The notes below the pieces were generated by a model. That model was not told where the DNA came from, ran no database searches, and saw only the letters and a list, made by a program, of their open reading frames with translations. The position numbers and the translations under genes were made by a program. This document shows, in pieces, positions 34,703 through 43,731 of a stretch of 64,000 nt of DNA. How positions within the stretch are numbered: the first letter of the stretch is position 1; the number at the start of each line of letters is the position of its first letter. Source of the stretch: Azospirillum sp. TSA2s (GTDB lineage Bacteria; Pseudomonadota; Alphaproteobacteria; Azospirillales; Azospirillaceae); contig NZ_CP039650.1 in the NCBI RefSeq assembly GCF_004923315.1, positions 62,001 to 126,000 of the forward strand. The letters run 5' to 3'.

Positions 34703-35086
34703 TCAGCCGCCGATGATGACGGTGGGGCAGCCGGGCGGCAGCACCTTGCCGACCGGTGCGGGGATCGGGGCGACGCAGCTGGTGTGTGCGGTCATGTCGT
34801 TGATCCGGGCAGCCGGCAGGCTGTTGATGAGAACGGTGCCCGACCCTTGCGAAATCATGCCGGGACCGGCGGGAATGCAGCCGGGCAGCACGCAGGGGGC
34901 GGAGATGTCGGTCAGCCGCGCCGCCGGCATCTTGCCGATCAGCACCGTCGGACTGCCCAGGATGATCGCCAGCGGCAGGCCCGGATGGGGTGCCGGCGCC
35001 GGCACCGGGGCCGGCGGGTGGATCGGTGCGTGGCAGTGCGGCGTGTCCTGCTTGATCAGGTCGCCGAGGCGGGCAGCGGGCGGCAT
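34703..35086 (-). CDS. PAAR-repeat T6SS spike-tip protein
   Basis: The protein has 127 residues. It begins MPPAARLGDLIKQDTPHCH, and shows two more repeat turns, GKMPAARLTDISAPC and NSLPAARINDMTAHTSC, ending PGCPTVIIGG. The His and Cys residues fit the zinc site at the tip of PAAR cones. A Pro/Ala insertion sits near residues 22-36. It would cap VgrG and carry effectors. No toxin domain is fused; the two neighbours, a methyltransferase and a 107-aa protein, are the only candidates for linked cargo or adaptors. Confidence 0.92.
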   Translation of the reverse strand: MPPAARLGDLIKQDTPHCHAPIHPPAPVPAPAPHPGLPLAIILGSPTVLIGKMPAARLTDISAPCVLPGCIPAGPGMISQGSGTVLINSLPAARINDMTAHTSCVAPIPAPVGKVLPPGCPTVIIGG

Positions 35087-35104
35087 CCTGGTGACTCCGG
35101 CCGG

Positions 35105-35428
35105 TCAGAACGGCGATTCGCCGGCAGCCACCGGGCAGCCGGACAGGAAGGGCGACGGGACGCCCGGCGATTGCGGCAGAAGCGGGCGGCCGGCGCGGAA
35201 CATCATCCGCGACACCACCGTCTCGCCATCCTCCGCGAAGAAGAGGCACGGTCCCTCCAGCACCCCCGCGGCGATGCCGACCCGCGCCAGCAGCCGGCCG
35301 GAGGGGTCGCGCTTTTCCACCAGCACAGGCATGCCGGTCTTCTCGGGCACGGCCACATCGGCCGGCAGGCCGATGGCGATGCCTTGCGGGTTGTACGGAT
35401 TGGCGCCAGGAGTCATCGCAAAAGGCAT
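35105..35428 (-). CDS. Hypothetical protein, 107 aa, first gene of the minus-strand T6SS operon
   Basis: I do not recognise this family. It has no signal peptide or membrane segment. The middle reads MPVLVEKRDPSGRLLARVGI and PCLFFAEDGETVVSRMMFR, a pattern of alternating strands; the end is Pro/Gly rich. It is 18 bp upstream of the PAAR gene and lies directly on the divergent promoter region shared with tssA. Its place suggests a role in loading or tethering PAAR or its cargo, but this is only context. Confidence 0.6.
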   Translation of the reverse strand: MPFAMTPGANPYNPQGIAIGLPADVAVPEKTGMPVLVEKRDPSGRLLARVGIAAGVLEGPCLFFAEDGETVVSRMMFRAGRPLLPQSPGVPSPFLSGCPVAAGESPF

Positions 35429-35470
35429 CCCGAGGAGCTTCGTTCCGATGTCAGACCGGCAGCATTCATC

Positions 35471-35532
35471 CGCAATTGCGTTTCGTCAAGCTTGTCGGGC
35501 TAGCCCACCGGCTAATTTGTTACGCAATTGCA
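35471..35532. promoter_or_regulatory. Pair of CGCAATTGC palindromes in the divergent T6SS promoter region
   Basis: CGCAATTGCG at 35471-35480 and CGCAATTGCA at 35523-35532 share the palindrome GCAATTGC. They are 52 bp apart, close to five helical turns, so a regulator bound at both would sit on the same face of the DNA. They lie between the start of the minus-strand operon (35428) and tssA (35696). No regulator is assigned. Confidence 0.4.
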
Positions 35533-35569
35533 ATATTTCGTTCGTCCAGGGCTGGCATGACGAATAGCC

Positions 35570-35599
35570 TTGTCGAAACGTTGTAAGTAACGCTATCAA
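35570..35599 (+). promoter_or_regulatory. Weak sigma-70-like promoter ahead of tssA
   Basis: TTGTCG (35570-35575) and TATCAA (35594-35599) are separated by 18 bases and lie about 97 bases before the tssA ATG. Both boxes are partial matches. I found no well-spaced sigma-54 element in this region, although T6SS operons of some bacteria use one. Confidence 0.3.
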
Positions 35600-35695
35600 T
35601 TTTGCGGCTTGAACGCTTACTCCCAAACTGGCGGGAGCGCCGGCGGTCGGCTATTGCTTCTTTCATATGAATGCGGAAAGGGTGTTCTCCTTAAC

Positions 35696-36835
35696 ATGGC
35701 GTCACCGCAAATTTTCGACATTGAAGAGCTTCTGCAGCCGATCGAAGGTGAATCCGAGTCCGGAATCGACCTGCGCGAGAATGCCTCGGCCGACTACTAC
35801 ACGGTAAAGGATGCGCGCAGTGCCGCCCGCGCCGCGGAACGCTCCATGGATGTGGAGGACGATGCCGGCGGGCTGCTGCCGGAATGGCGCACCATCCTGG
35901 AGGTCAGCCCCAGAATCCTGCGCACCCAGGCCAAGGACCTGGAGGTCACCGCCTGGTTCATCGAGGCGCTGCTGCGGGCGGAGGGCTATGCCGGCCTGCG
36001 TGACGGCTTCGCGCTGGCCCGCGGCCTGGTGGAGCGGTTCTGGGACGGGCTGTATCCCGCCCCGGACGAGGACGGCATCGCCACCCGCGTGGGCCCGCTG
36101 ACCGGACTGAACGGTGAATCGGCCGACGGCACGCTGATCCAGCCGATCCGCAAGGTGCCGCTGACGATGGGGGACATCCCCTATTCGCTCTGGCAGTACG
36201 AGCAGGCGGTGGAGTTGGCGAAGATCACCGACGAAGCGCGCCGGCAGGCGCGAATCGACAACGGTGCCGTCACCTGGGAACAGTTCGAGCAGAGCGTGCG
36301 CGAGACGCCGGCGTCGGAATTCAAGACGCTCGTCGAGGACATCCAGGGCGCCATCGACGAGTTCGAGGCGCTGGGCAAGATCCTCTACGACAAGGCCGGC
36401 TACGACTCGCCGCCCGCCGGCAACATCCGCAACGTGCTGGCGGCGGCGCTGGACGCGGTGAACTACGCCGCGCGCGACCGTTTGGCGACCCTGTCCGGCG
36501 ACGAGCCGGGGGCAGCGGCCGACAGCCCCTCGGGATCGACCGAGCTGGTGGCGGCCGGCGGCGGGGCCGTGGCCGCGACGGCGAAGGTCCAGGCCAGCGG
36601 GGCCGTTGCAACGCGCGAGGAGGCCTTCAAGGTCCTCTTGCAGGTCGCCGATTTCTTCCGCAAGACGGAACCCCATTCCCCCATCTCCTACACGCTGGAG
36701 GAGGTGGTCCGCCGCGGCCGCATGTCGTTGCAGGAACTCCTGCTGGAGCTCATCACCGACGAGGAAACGCGGCGGCAGTTCTTCATCGCGTCCGGCGCCA
36801 AGGCGCCGCCGCCGGCAGAACAATCCGGGTATTGA
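35696..36835 (+). CDS. tssA: T6SS assembly-initiation and cap protein TssA (ImpA)
   Basis: The protein has 379 residues. The N-terminal ImpA_N domain is clear: IFDIEELLQPIEGESESGIDLREN, then LEVTAWFIEALLRAEGYAGLRDG, LVERFWDGLYPAPDEDG and TRVGPLTGLNG. An acidic/alanine-rich linker leads to a C-terminal domain with TREEAFKVLLQVADFFRKTEPHSPISY. The ATG at 35696 is the best start; only a distant GGAAAGGG is upstream, so translation may be weak. TssA links baseplate and growing sheath. It opens the plus-strand operon, 44 bp before tssB. Confidence 0.94.
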   Translation: MASPQIFDIEELLQPIEGESESGIDLRENASADYYTVKDARSAARAAERSMDVEDDAGGLLPEWRTILEVSPRILRTQAKDLEVTAWFIEALLRAEGYAGLRDGFALARGLVERFWDGLYPAPDEDGIATRVGPLTGLNGESADGTLIQPIRKVPLTMGDIPYSLWQYEQAVELAKITDEARRQARIDNGAVTWEQFEQSVRETPASEFKTLVEDIQGAIDEFEALGKILYDKAGYDSPPAGNIRNVLAAALDAVNYAARDRLATLSGDEPGAAADSPSGSTELVAAGGGAVAATAKVQASGAVATREEAFKVLLQVADFFRKTEPHSPISYTLEEVVRRGRMSLQELLLELITDEETRRQFFIASGAKAPPPAEQSGY

Positions 36836-36879
36836 CGATCATCGCCTATCCTACGGCGTGAGCAGGGAGGTCCGATCAC

Positions 36880-37386
36880 ATGGCGAGTATCCACCAGAAG
36901 CTGGATCGCGTGCGCAAGCCCCGCGTCCACATCACCTACGACGTCGAGACCGAAGGCGCGACCGTCGTCAAGGAGCTGCCCTTCGTCGTGGGCGTCCTCG
37001 GCGACTTCTCGGGCGATCCGACCGAGCCGCTGAAGCCGCTGAAGGACCGCAAGTTCATTCAGATCGACCGCGACAACTTCAACGACGTCATGGCCCGCAT
37101 GACGCCCGGCCTGAAGATGAAGGTCGACAACACCCTGGCCGACGACGGCACCCAGCTGTCGGTCGATCTCGCCTTCAAGTCGATGGAGGATTTCGAGCCG
37201 GGCCGCGTCGTCCAGCAGGTCGAGCCGCTGCGCAAGCTGCTGGAGACCCGCAACCAGCTGCGCGACCTGCTGAGCAAGGCCGACCGCTCGGAAGAGCTGG
37301 AAGGTCTGCTGGAGCGCGTCCTGCAGAACACCGACGAGCTGAAGGCGCTGAGCGGTGAGCTCGGCACCGAGACGAAGGAGGGCTGA
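36880..37386 (+). CDS. tssB: T6SS sheath small subunit TssB
   Basis: The protein has 168 residues, typical for TssB/VipA. Hallmarks are [54 protein letters not shown] and [20 protein letters not shown]. It forms the contractile sheath with TssC, and ClpV pulls it apart after firing. The stop is 4 bp from the tssC start. Codon use and GC match neighbours. Confidence 0.97.
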   Translation: MASIHQKLDRVRKPRVHITYDVETEGATVVKELPFVVGVLGDFSGDPTEPLKPLKDRKFIQIDRDNFNDVMARMTPGLKMKVDNTLADDGTQLSVDLAFKSMEDFEPGRVVQQVEPLRKLLETRNQLRDLLSKADRSEELEGLLERVLQNTDELKALSGELGTETKEG

Positions 37387-37390
37387 TCCC

Positions 37391-38884
37391 ATGAGCGACG
37401 CTCAGACCCAGGGCGCTGCCGCCGCCGGCGCGGTCGCCGAAGGTACCGGCCTCTCGATCCTCGACCAGGCCATCGCCGCCACCAAGCAGACCGAGCCGGA
37501 TCGTGCGCAGGAGCTGCTGCGCACCCTGACCCAGGAAGCGCTGGCCGGTACGGTCACCTTCAACAAGAACCTGGGCCAGACGATCAACAAGGCGATCGCC
37601 GCGATCGACGCCAAGATCAGCAAGCAGCTCAACGCCATCATGCACCACGAGAAGTTCCAGAAGCTGGAAGGATCGTGGCGCGGCCTGAACTATCTGGTCA
37701 TGAACTCGGAGACGGGCTCGACGCTCAAGATCCGCGTCATGAACTGCCCGAAGAAGGACCTGTACAAGGACATCTCGAAGGCGGTCGAATTCGACCAGAG
37801 CAACCTGTTCAAGAAGATCTACGAGAACGAGTTCGGCATCGCCGGCGGCGAACCCTACGGCGCCCTGATCGGCGACTACGAGTTCACCAACCACCCCGAC
37901 GACATGGAGCTGCTGACCGGCGTCTCCAACGTCGCGGCGGCAGCCTTCGCGCCGTTCATCTCCGCCGCCAGCCCCAAGCTGTTCGGCTTCGAGGACATGA
38001 CCGAGCTGTCGAAGCCGCGCGACCTGGAGAAGATCTTCGACAGCGTCGAGTACACCAAGTGGCGCAGCTTCCGTGAGAGCGACGACAGCCGCTTCGTCAC
38101 GCTGACCATGCCGCGCGTGCTGGCCCGCATGCCCTACGGCGCCAACACCAAGCCGGTCGAGGAGTTCGAGTACGAGGAAGCCCCGTACGAGGGCGGCATC
38201 GCCCGGCCGATGGCCCACAACGACTATTGCTGGATGAACGCCTCCTACGCGATGGGCCAGCGCCTGACCAACGCATTCTCGCAATATGGCTGGTGCACGG
38301 CCATCCGCGGCGCCGAGGGCGGCGGCAAGGTCGAGAACCTGCCCTTCCACACCTTCACCTCCGACGACGGCGACAGCGACGCCAAGTGCCCGACCGAGAT
38401 CGGCATCACCGACCGTCGCGAGGCCGAGCTGTCGAAGCTGGGCTTCCTGCCGCTCTGCCACTACAAGAACCAGGACTACGCCGTCTTCTTCGGCGCCCAG
38501 ACCACGCAGAAGCCCAAGAAGTACGACCGGCCGGAGGCGACCGCGAACGCCGCGATCTCCGCCCGCCTGCCCTACATTATGGCGACCTCGCGTTTCGCCC
38601 ATTACCTGAAGATCATGGCGCGCGACAAGATCGGCTCCTTCATGGAGGCGAGCGATTGCGAGGCGTGGCTGAACCGCTGGATCCTGAACTACGTCAACGG
38701 CAACGAAGCCGCGGGCCAGGAGATGAAGGCGAAGTACCCGCTGGCCGAGGCCAAGGTGCAGGTGAAGGAGATCCCGGGCAAGCCCGGCTCCTACAACGCC
38801 GTCGCCTGGATGCGCCCGTGGCTGCAGATGGAGGAACTGACCACCTCCATGCGCATGGTCGCCCGCATCCCGCAGGCCGGCTGA
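37391..38884 (+). CDS. tssC: T6SS sheath large subunit TssC (first copy)
   Basis: The protein has 497 residues. The start at 37391 ([18 protein letters not shown]) directly follows tssB. Family motifs include [73 protein letters not shown] and [12 protein letters not shown]. The C-terminal end has [21 protein letters not shown]. It is the main sheath protein, and its N-terminal helix is the usual ClpV target. A second tssC-like gene follows after 7 bp. Confidence 0.97.
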   Translation: MSDAQTQGAAAAGAVAEGTGLSILDQAIAATKQTEPDRAQELLRTLTQEALAGTVTFNKNLGQTINKAIAAIDAKISKQLNAIMHHEKFQKLEGSWRGLNYLVMNSETGSTLKIRVMNCPKKDLYKDISKAVEFDQSNLFKKIYENEFGIAGGEPYGALIGDYEFTNHPDDMELLTGVSNVAAAAFAPFISAASPKLFGFEDMTELSKPRDLEKIFDSVEYTKWRSFRESDDSRFVTLTMPRVLARMPYGANTKPVEEFEYEEAPYEGGIARPMAHNDYCWMNASYAMGQRLTNAFSQYGWCTAIRGAEGGGKVENLPFHTFTSDDGDSDAKCPTEIGITDRREAELSKLGFLPLCHYKNQDYAVFFGAQTTQKPKKYDRPEATANAAISARLPYIMATSRFAHYLKIMARDKIGSFMEASDCEAWLNRWILNYVNGNEAAGQEMKAKYPLAEAKVQVKEIPGKPGSYNAVAWMRPWLQMEELTTSMRMVARIPQAG

Positions 38885-38891
38885 TAGCGGC

Positions 38892-40442
38892 ATGAGCGAG
38901 TCAGCGGCCGACTTTCATGCCGATGACGCGGAGGCGACGGTCCTTGAACGGCCGTTGCGTCTGCGGGCGGTCGACATGGCGATCGGCCGCGACGACCCCG
39001 GCCTGCTCGACGCCTTTCTGGCGGCGAAAGGGCCGGGCGACGCGCTTCGGCTGTGGTTCGGGATCACCCTTCCCGTCTACGACAGCCTGGATACCTTGCG
39101 CGCCGCGCTCGACCGTGACATCGCGGCCATCGACGCGCTGCTGTCCGAGCAGGTCAATGCCATTTTGCACCATAAGCGCTTCCAATCGCTGGAGGCGTCG
39201 TGGCGCGGGGTGCGCACGCTGGTGAAGCAGGCGCAGACCGCCGAGACGGTGGTGCTGCGGCTGCTGAACCTGACCTGGGCCGAACTGTGCCGCGACCAGG
39301 AACGCGCCATCGAGTTCGACCAGAGCCAGCTGTTCAACAAGGTCTACAGCGACGAATTCGGCATGCCCGGCGGCCGTCCGTTCGGCGTGCTGCTGTGCGA
39401 CTATGCGGTTCAGCACCGCCCGACCAAGGAACGGCCGACCGACGACGTATCCGGCCTGAAGGGGCTGGCCCAGGTCGCTGCGGCCGCTTTCGCCCCGGCC
39501 ATCGTCGGGGCCGCGCCGGAACTGTTCGGGCTGGAGACCTTCCACGAGCTTGGCCTGCCGCTGGACCTGAAATCGGTGCTGCGGCAGACGGAATACCAGC
39601 GCTGGCACCGCTTCCAGGAGACCGAGGATTCGCGCTTCATCGGCGTGGCGTTGCCGCGCGTGCTGATGCGCGAGCCCTATGGCGACGATCCGCAGGCCCG
39701 CCACGGCTTCCGCTACCGCGAGGAGTCCCTCGGCGGGGAAGGCGGAATGCGGCTGGAGGACCATTGCTGGGGCAACGCGGTCTACGCCTTCGGCACCGTG
39801 CTGATCCGCTCCTTCCTGCATCACGGCTGGTTCGCCGACATCCGCGGCGCGCAACGCGACGTGGTCGGCGGCGGGCTGGTGACCGAACTGGTGGTGCCGG
39901 ACTTCGCCACCGACGCCACGAAGGTGGCCCAGAAATTCTCGGTCGAGGTTTCGATCTCCGACCAATTGGAACGGGACCTGGACGATCTCGGCTTCATCCC
40001 GATCAGCCGCTGCAAGGACACGCCCTATCTGGTCTTCTACGGCAACCAGTCGGTCCAGCGCGTCGGGCAGTACACCAACATGACGGCGACCGCCAACGCC
40101 CGGCTGTCGGCCATGATGCGCTACATGTTCTGCGTGGCGCGCTTCGCCCATTTCCTGAAGGTGATGGTGCGCGACCGCGTCGGCGCCTTCGTCACGCCGG
40201 AGGAATGCGAGCGCGACCTGCAGAGCTGGCTGCACGGCTATTGCCTGGGCAACGACGACGCCAGCCTGGACCAGAAGGCGCGCTATCCCTTGCGCGAGGG
40301 CAGCATCCAGGTCCGCGCAATTCCGGGCAAGCCCGGCAACTATCAATGCGTCATCCATCTACGGCCGCACTTCCAGCTCGATCAGGTCTTCTCGACCTTC
40401 AAGCTGGTGACGGAGCTGGCCCAAACCGGCGGGGCAGCCTGA
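38892..40442 (+). CDS. Second TssC-like sheath protein (ImpD-like paralogue)
   Basis: The protein has 516 residues and is clearly related to TssC: LLSEQVNAILHHKRFQSLEAS, RAIEFDQSQLFNKVYSDEFG, FQETEDSRFIGVALPRVLMR and EDHCWGNAVYAF. Its N-terminus (DAEATVLERPLRLRAVDMAI) differs and extends the domain. Tandem TssC-type genes (impC/impD) are known from rhizobial T6SS clusters. Its role is not settled; it may sit at the baseplate end or make an alternative sheath ring. It is followed after 37 bp by tagJ. Confidence 0.92.
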   Translation: MSESAADFHADDAEATVLERPLRLRAVDMAIGRDDPGLLDAFLAAKGPGDALRLWFGITLPVYDSLDTLRAALDRDIAAIDALLSEQVNAILHHKRFQSLEASWRGVRTLVKQAQTAETVVLRLLNLTWAELCRDQERAIEFDQSQLFNKVYSDEFGMPGGRPFGVLLCDYAVQHRPTKERPTDDVSGLKGLAQVAAAAFAPAIVGAAPELFGLETFHELGLPLDLKSVLRQTEYQRWHRFQETEDSRFIGVALPRVLMREPYGDDPQARHGFRYREESLGGEGGMRLEDHCWGNAVYAFGTVLIRSFLHHGWFADIRGAQRDVVGGGLVTELVVPDFATDATKVAQKFSVEVSISDQLERDLDDLGFIPISRCKDTPYLVFYGNQSVQRVGQYTNMTATANARLSAMMRYMFCVARFAHFLKVMVRDRVGAFVTPEECERDLQSWLHGYCLGNDDASLDQKARYPLREGSIQVRAIPGKPGNYQCVIHLRPHFQLDQVFSTFKLVTELAQTGGAA

Positions 40443-40479
40443 TCCGCATCGGGCGCGCCATCCAGGGGAGAAACCGATC

Positions 40480-41277
40480 ATGAGCGAAACCGCAGCCCAG
40501 CTGTTCCAGGCGGGCCGCCTCGACGAGGCGATCACCGCGCTGAACGGCGAGATCAAGAAGAAGCCGACCGATCTCGACCGCCGCGTCTTCCTGGCCGAGC
40601 TGTTGAGCTTCGCCGGCAACCTGGAGCGCGCCGACCTGCAGCTCGACACCATCGGCACGCAGGAACCGCAGGTCGCCGTCACCATGGCGCTGTTCCGCCA
40701 GCTGGTACGCGCCGAGCAGGCACGGGGCCAGCTGTTCGCCGACGGCCGCGTGCCGGAGTTCATCGACCAGCCCGCCGACCATCTGCGCCTGCATCTGGAG
40801 GCGCTGGTGGCGCTCCGCGCCGGCGACACCGCCGACGCGGTGACGAAGCTGGCCCAGGCGGAGGAGATGCGCCCGCCGGTGTCCGGCAGCCATGATGGCA
40901 CGCCGTTCGAGGATTTCCGCGACCTGGACGACCTGACCGGCGGCTTCTTCGAGGTCTTCACCAGCACCGGCAAGTATTTCTGGATCGCCACCGAGACGGT
41001 GGAGCTGGTCGAGTTCCGCGCCCCCGAACGGCCGCGCGATCTGCTGTGGCGCCCGGCCCACATGACGGTGCGCGGCGGCCCGGACGGCGAGGTCTATCTG
41101 CCGGCGCTGTATGGCGGCGCCCCCGCCGATGCCGACGCCGCGGTGAAGCTGGGCCGGGTGACCGAATGGTCGGAGGACGCACCGGTGCGCGGGCAAGGCC
41201 AGCGCTGCTTCCTGGTGGGGGAAGAGGCGGTGCCGATGATGCAGCTGGGCACGCTGGAGTTCTCTGGGGCGGTGTGA
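40480..41277 (+). CDS. tagJ: T6SS accessory protein TagJ (ImpE/SciE)
   Basis: The protein has 265 residues. It starts with a TPR-like helical repeat (AAQLFQAGRLDEAITALNGE, RVFLAELLSFAGNLERADLQ) and ends in the ImpE domain (FFEVFTSTGKYFWIATETVE, APERPRDLLWRPAHMTV, YLPALYGGA). TagJ proteins bind the TssB N-terminus and are thought to help ClpV-driven sheath recycling. The gene follows the second tssC and precedes a palindromic repeat. Confidence 0.93.
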   Translation: MSETAAQLFQAGRLDEAITALNGEIKKKPTDLDRRVFLAELLSFAGNLERADLQLDTIGTQEPQVAVTMALFRQLVRAEQARGQLFADGRVPEFIDQPADHLRLHLEALVALRAGDTADAVTKLAQAEEMRPPVSGSHDGTPFEDFRDLDDLTGGFFEVFTSTGKYFWIATETVELVEFRAPERPRDLLWRPAHMTVRGGPDGEVYLPALYGGAPADADAAVKLGRVTEWSEDAPVRGQGQRCFLVGEEAVPMMQLGTLEFSGAV

Positions 41278-41293
41278 GGAAGCTCATGTCACG

Positions 41294-41402
41294 TGCCCCC
41301 ACCTAACCTCCCCCGCTGGGCGGGGGAGGGACTGCCGCCGCCCTCCCGCATCAGCAGCTGTCCCCTCCCCCGCCCAGCGGGGGAGGGTTAGGGTGGGGGC
41401 AA
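41294..41402. repeat. Dispersed palindromic repeat, copy 2 (tagJ-tssE gap)
   Basis: The stretch starts TGCCCCCACC and ends TTAGGGTGGGGGCAA. It contains CCTCCCCCGCTGGGCGGGGGAGGG and CCGCCCAGCGGGGGAGGG cores, so it can fold into two hairpins or one long one. It fills most of the 152-bp gap between tagJ and tssE. It is closest to the copy at 30018-30104 over its right half. Confidence 0.8.
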
Positions 41403-41429
41403 TCGCCTGAGCACCTTTCGAAGGTCACC

Positions 41430-41906
41430 ATGGATCGCAACCAATCCATCACCCTGTCCGTCCTGGACCGTCTGCTCGACGACACGCCGGAGCACATGGC
41501 GCCGCGGCCGCACACCGTGGCGGATCTGCGGGCGGCGATCCGGCGCGACCTGGAGAACCTGCTGAACACCCGGCGGCGGGTGCTTGGCTGGCCGGACGAT
41601 CTGACGGAGCTGGCGGACTCGATCCTCGGTTATGGCTGCCACGACCTGCTGGTCGAGAATGTCGGCACCGAATCCCGCCGGCGCGAGGTGGTGGCGCAGA
41701 TCGAGGCCGCGATCCGGCGGTGGGAGCCGCGCTTCGCCCAGCTGGCGGTGAGCATGGTCGAGAACAGCGATCCGGCCGACCGCACGCTGCGCTTCCGGAT
41801 CGAGGCGCTGATCCATGCCGATCCGGCGCCGGAGCCGATGGTGTTCGATTCGGTGGTCGATCCCACCTCCAACATGGTCACCGTGACGAGCAAGGCCCGT
41901 GGCTGA
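41430..41906 (+). CDS. tssE: T6SS baseplate protein TssE (gp25-like)
   Basis: The protein has 158 residues. The gp25-like core is visible in LSVLDRLLDD, LRAAIRRDLENLLNTRRR, LADSILGYGCHDLL, EVVAQIEAAIRRWEPRFAQL and FRIEALI. It nucleates sheath assembly in the baseplate together with TssF and TssG. Its last 8 bases overlap tssF. It is the first gene after the palindromic repeat in the tagJ-tssE gap. Confidence 0.94.
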   Translation: MDRNQSITLSVLDRLLDDTPEHMAPRPHTVADLRAAIRRDLENLLNTRRRVLGWPDDLTELADSILGYGCHDLLVENVGTESRRREVVAQIEAAIRRWEPRFAQLAVSMVENSDPADRTLRFRIEALIHADPAPEPMVFDSVVDPTSNMVTVTSKARG

Positions 41907-43731
41907 CGAACTCCTCCCATATTACAACCGCGAGCTGACCTATCTGCGCCGCATGGCGGCGGAGTTCTCGGAGGCGCATCCGAAGATCGCCGGCCGGCTG
42001 CGGCTGAGCGCCGACGCGGTGGAGGACCCGCATGTCGCCCGGCTGCTGGAGGGCGTCGCCTTCCTCAACGCCCGCATCAGCCGCAAGCTGGACGACGAAT
42101 ATCCGGAGCTGGTCGACACGCTGCTCGACGTGCTCTACCCGCATTATCTGGCGCCGATCCCGTCGATGGCGGTGGTGCAGATGCGGAGCAGCGCGGACCT
42201 GACCGGCGCCCACACCGTGCCGAAGGGGACGGAGCTGGAGACCGAGGCGCTGCGGGGCGAGACCTGCCGCTTCCGCACCGTCTATCCGGCGACGCTGTGG
42301 CCGGTCGATCTGGATCAGGCGGTGCTGAGCGGCCGGCCGCTGGTGGCGCCGCCCAACCCGCGGGCGGGCGATGCGGTGGCAGCGTTGCGGCTGACCCTGC
42401 GCTGCCGCGTGCCGGAGATGACCTTCACCGAACTGGGTCCGGAAACCCTGCGCTTCTTCCTGCGCGGCCAGCCGCAGCAGGTCTATGCCCTGCATGAACT
42501 GATCTTCAACAACGCCGTCTCGGTGGCGCTGGCCGACGATCCGCACGACCCGAACGCGGTGATCCTCGGCCCCGACGCCATCCGTCCCGTTGGTTTCGGC
42601 GACGAGGAGGGCATGCTGCCCTATCCCGCCCGCTCCCATGGCGGCTACCGGCTGCTGACCGAATATTTCGCCTTTCCGGAGAAGTTCCTGTTCTTCGACC
42701 TGAACATCTCGCCGAAGGTGCTGCGCCGCGCCGGCAACACGCTGGAGGTCTTCATCTATCTGAACAGCACCGACGGCGACCTGGAGCGCGCGGTGTCGAA
42801 GGACAACTTCGCCCTGGGCTGCACCCCGGTGGTCAATCTGTTCCGCCAGCGGGCGGAGCCGGTGGCGCTGACCCAGACCCAGCATGAACACCGGGTGGTC
42901 CCCGACGCCCGCCGCCCCGGCGCGCTGGAGGTCTATTCGGTTGACAGCGTGCTGGCCACCGATCCAGACGGCAAGCAGCGGCGCTTCCTGCCCTTCTACG
43001 GTCTGCGCCATGGCGGGGTGGAGGCGGTCAGCCGCACCTATTTCACCGCCAGCCGCCGCCCGGCCGGCGGGCGCGATCCGGGAACGGAGGTGCATCTGGC
43101 GCTGGTCGATCTCGATTTCGATCCGTCCAGCCCGGCGGAATCGGTGCTGTCGGTCGAGACGACCTGCCTGAACCGCGACCTGCCCTCGCAACTGCCCTAT
43201 GGCGGCGGCCATCCGCACCTGAAGCTGATGGAGGGAATGGCGGCGGTGTCCGGTGTCGCCTGCCTGACGCCGCCGACGCCGACGCTGCGCATCGCCGAAC
43301 GCAAGGGCCACCGTTGGCGCCTCGTCTCCCACCTGCTGCTCAATCACTTGTCGATCTCCGGCGGGGCGGAGGGGACGGAGGCGCTGCGCGAGATCCTGCG
43401 GCTCTACGACTTCCGCGATTCGGCCGAGACGCGCGGCATCGCCGACGGCCTCGTCAAGGTGACGACCAAGCGCGGCACCGCGCGGGCGCCGTCGCGGCCG
43501 GGCGACGTCGCCTGGGGCGACGCCATCTGCCGCGGCATCGATGTCGGCATCGAATTCGACCCGCAGCGCTTCAGCGGCAGCGGCATGTTCCTGCTGGCGA
43601 TGATCCTCGACCATTTCCTGGGGCTGTACTGTTCGATCAATTCCTTCACGCGGCTGACCGCTACGGTCAAGGGCCGCACCGGAGTGCTCCGCACATGGCC
43701 CGCCCGCGCCGGCAACCGCCCGCTTCTGTGA
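41899..43731 (+). CDS. tssF: T6SS baseplate protein TssF
   Basis: The protein has 610 residues, the usual TssF size. The N-terminal LLPYYNRELTYLRRMAAEFS, FAEAHPKIAGRL-type segment and VARLLEGVAFLNARISRKLD are strong family signatures, as are YPHYLAPIPSMAVVQ and GTELETEALRGETCRFRT. The C-terminal end has SGSGMFLLAMILDHFLGLYC and INSFTRLTATVKGR. It forms the baseplate wedge with TssG. It overlaps tssE by 8 bp and tssG by 37 bp. Confidence 0.95.
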   Translation: MADELLPYYNRELTYLRRMAAEFSEAHPKIAGRLRLSADAVEDPHVARLLEGVAFLNARISRKLDDEYPELVDTLLDVLYPHYLAPIPSMAVVQMRSSADLTGAHTVPKGTELETEALRGETCRFRTVYPATLWPVDLDQAVLSGRPLVAPPNPRAGDAVAALRLTLRCRVPEMTFTELGPETLRFFLRGQPQQVYALHELIFNNAVSVALADDPHDPNAVILGPDAIRPVGFGDEEGMLPYPARSHGGYRLLTEYFAFPEKFLFFDLNISPKVLRRAGNTLEVFIYLNSTDGDLERAVSKDNFALGCTPVVNLFRQRAEPVALTQTQHEHRVVPDARRPGALEVYSVDSVLATDPDGKQRRFLPFYGLRHGGVEAVSRTYFTASRRPAGGRDPGTEVHLALVDLDFDPSSPAESVLSVETTCLNRDLPSQLPYGGGHPHLKLMEGMAAVSGVACLTPPTPTLRIAERKGHRWRLVSHLLLNHLSISGGAEGTEALREILRLYDFRDSAETRGIADGLVKVTTKRGTARAPSRPGDVAWGDAICRGIDVGIEFDPQRFSGSGMFLLAMILDHFLGLYCSINSFTRLTATVKGRTGVLRTWPARAGNRPLL

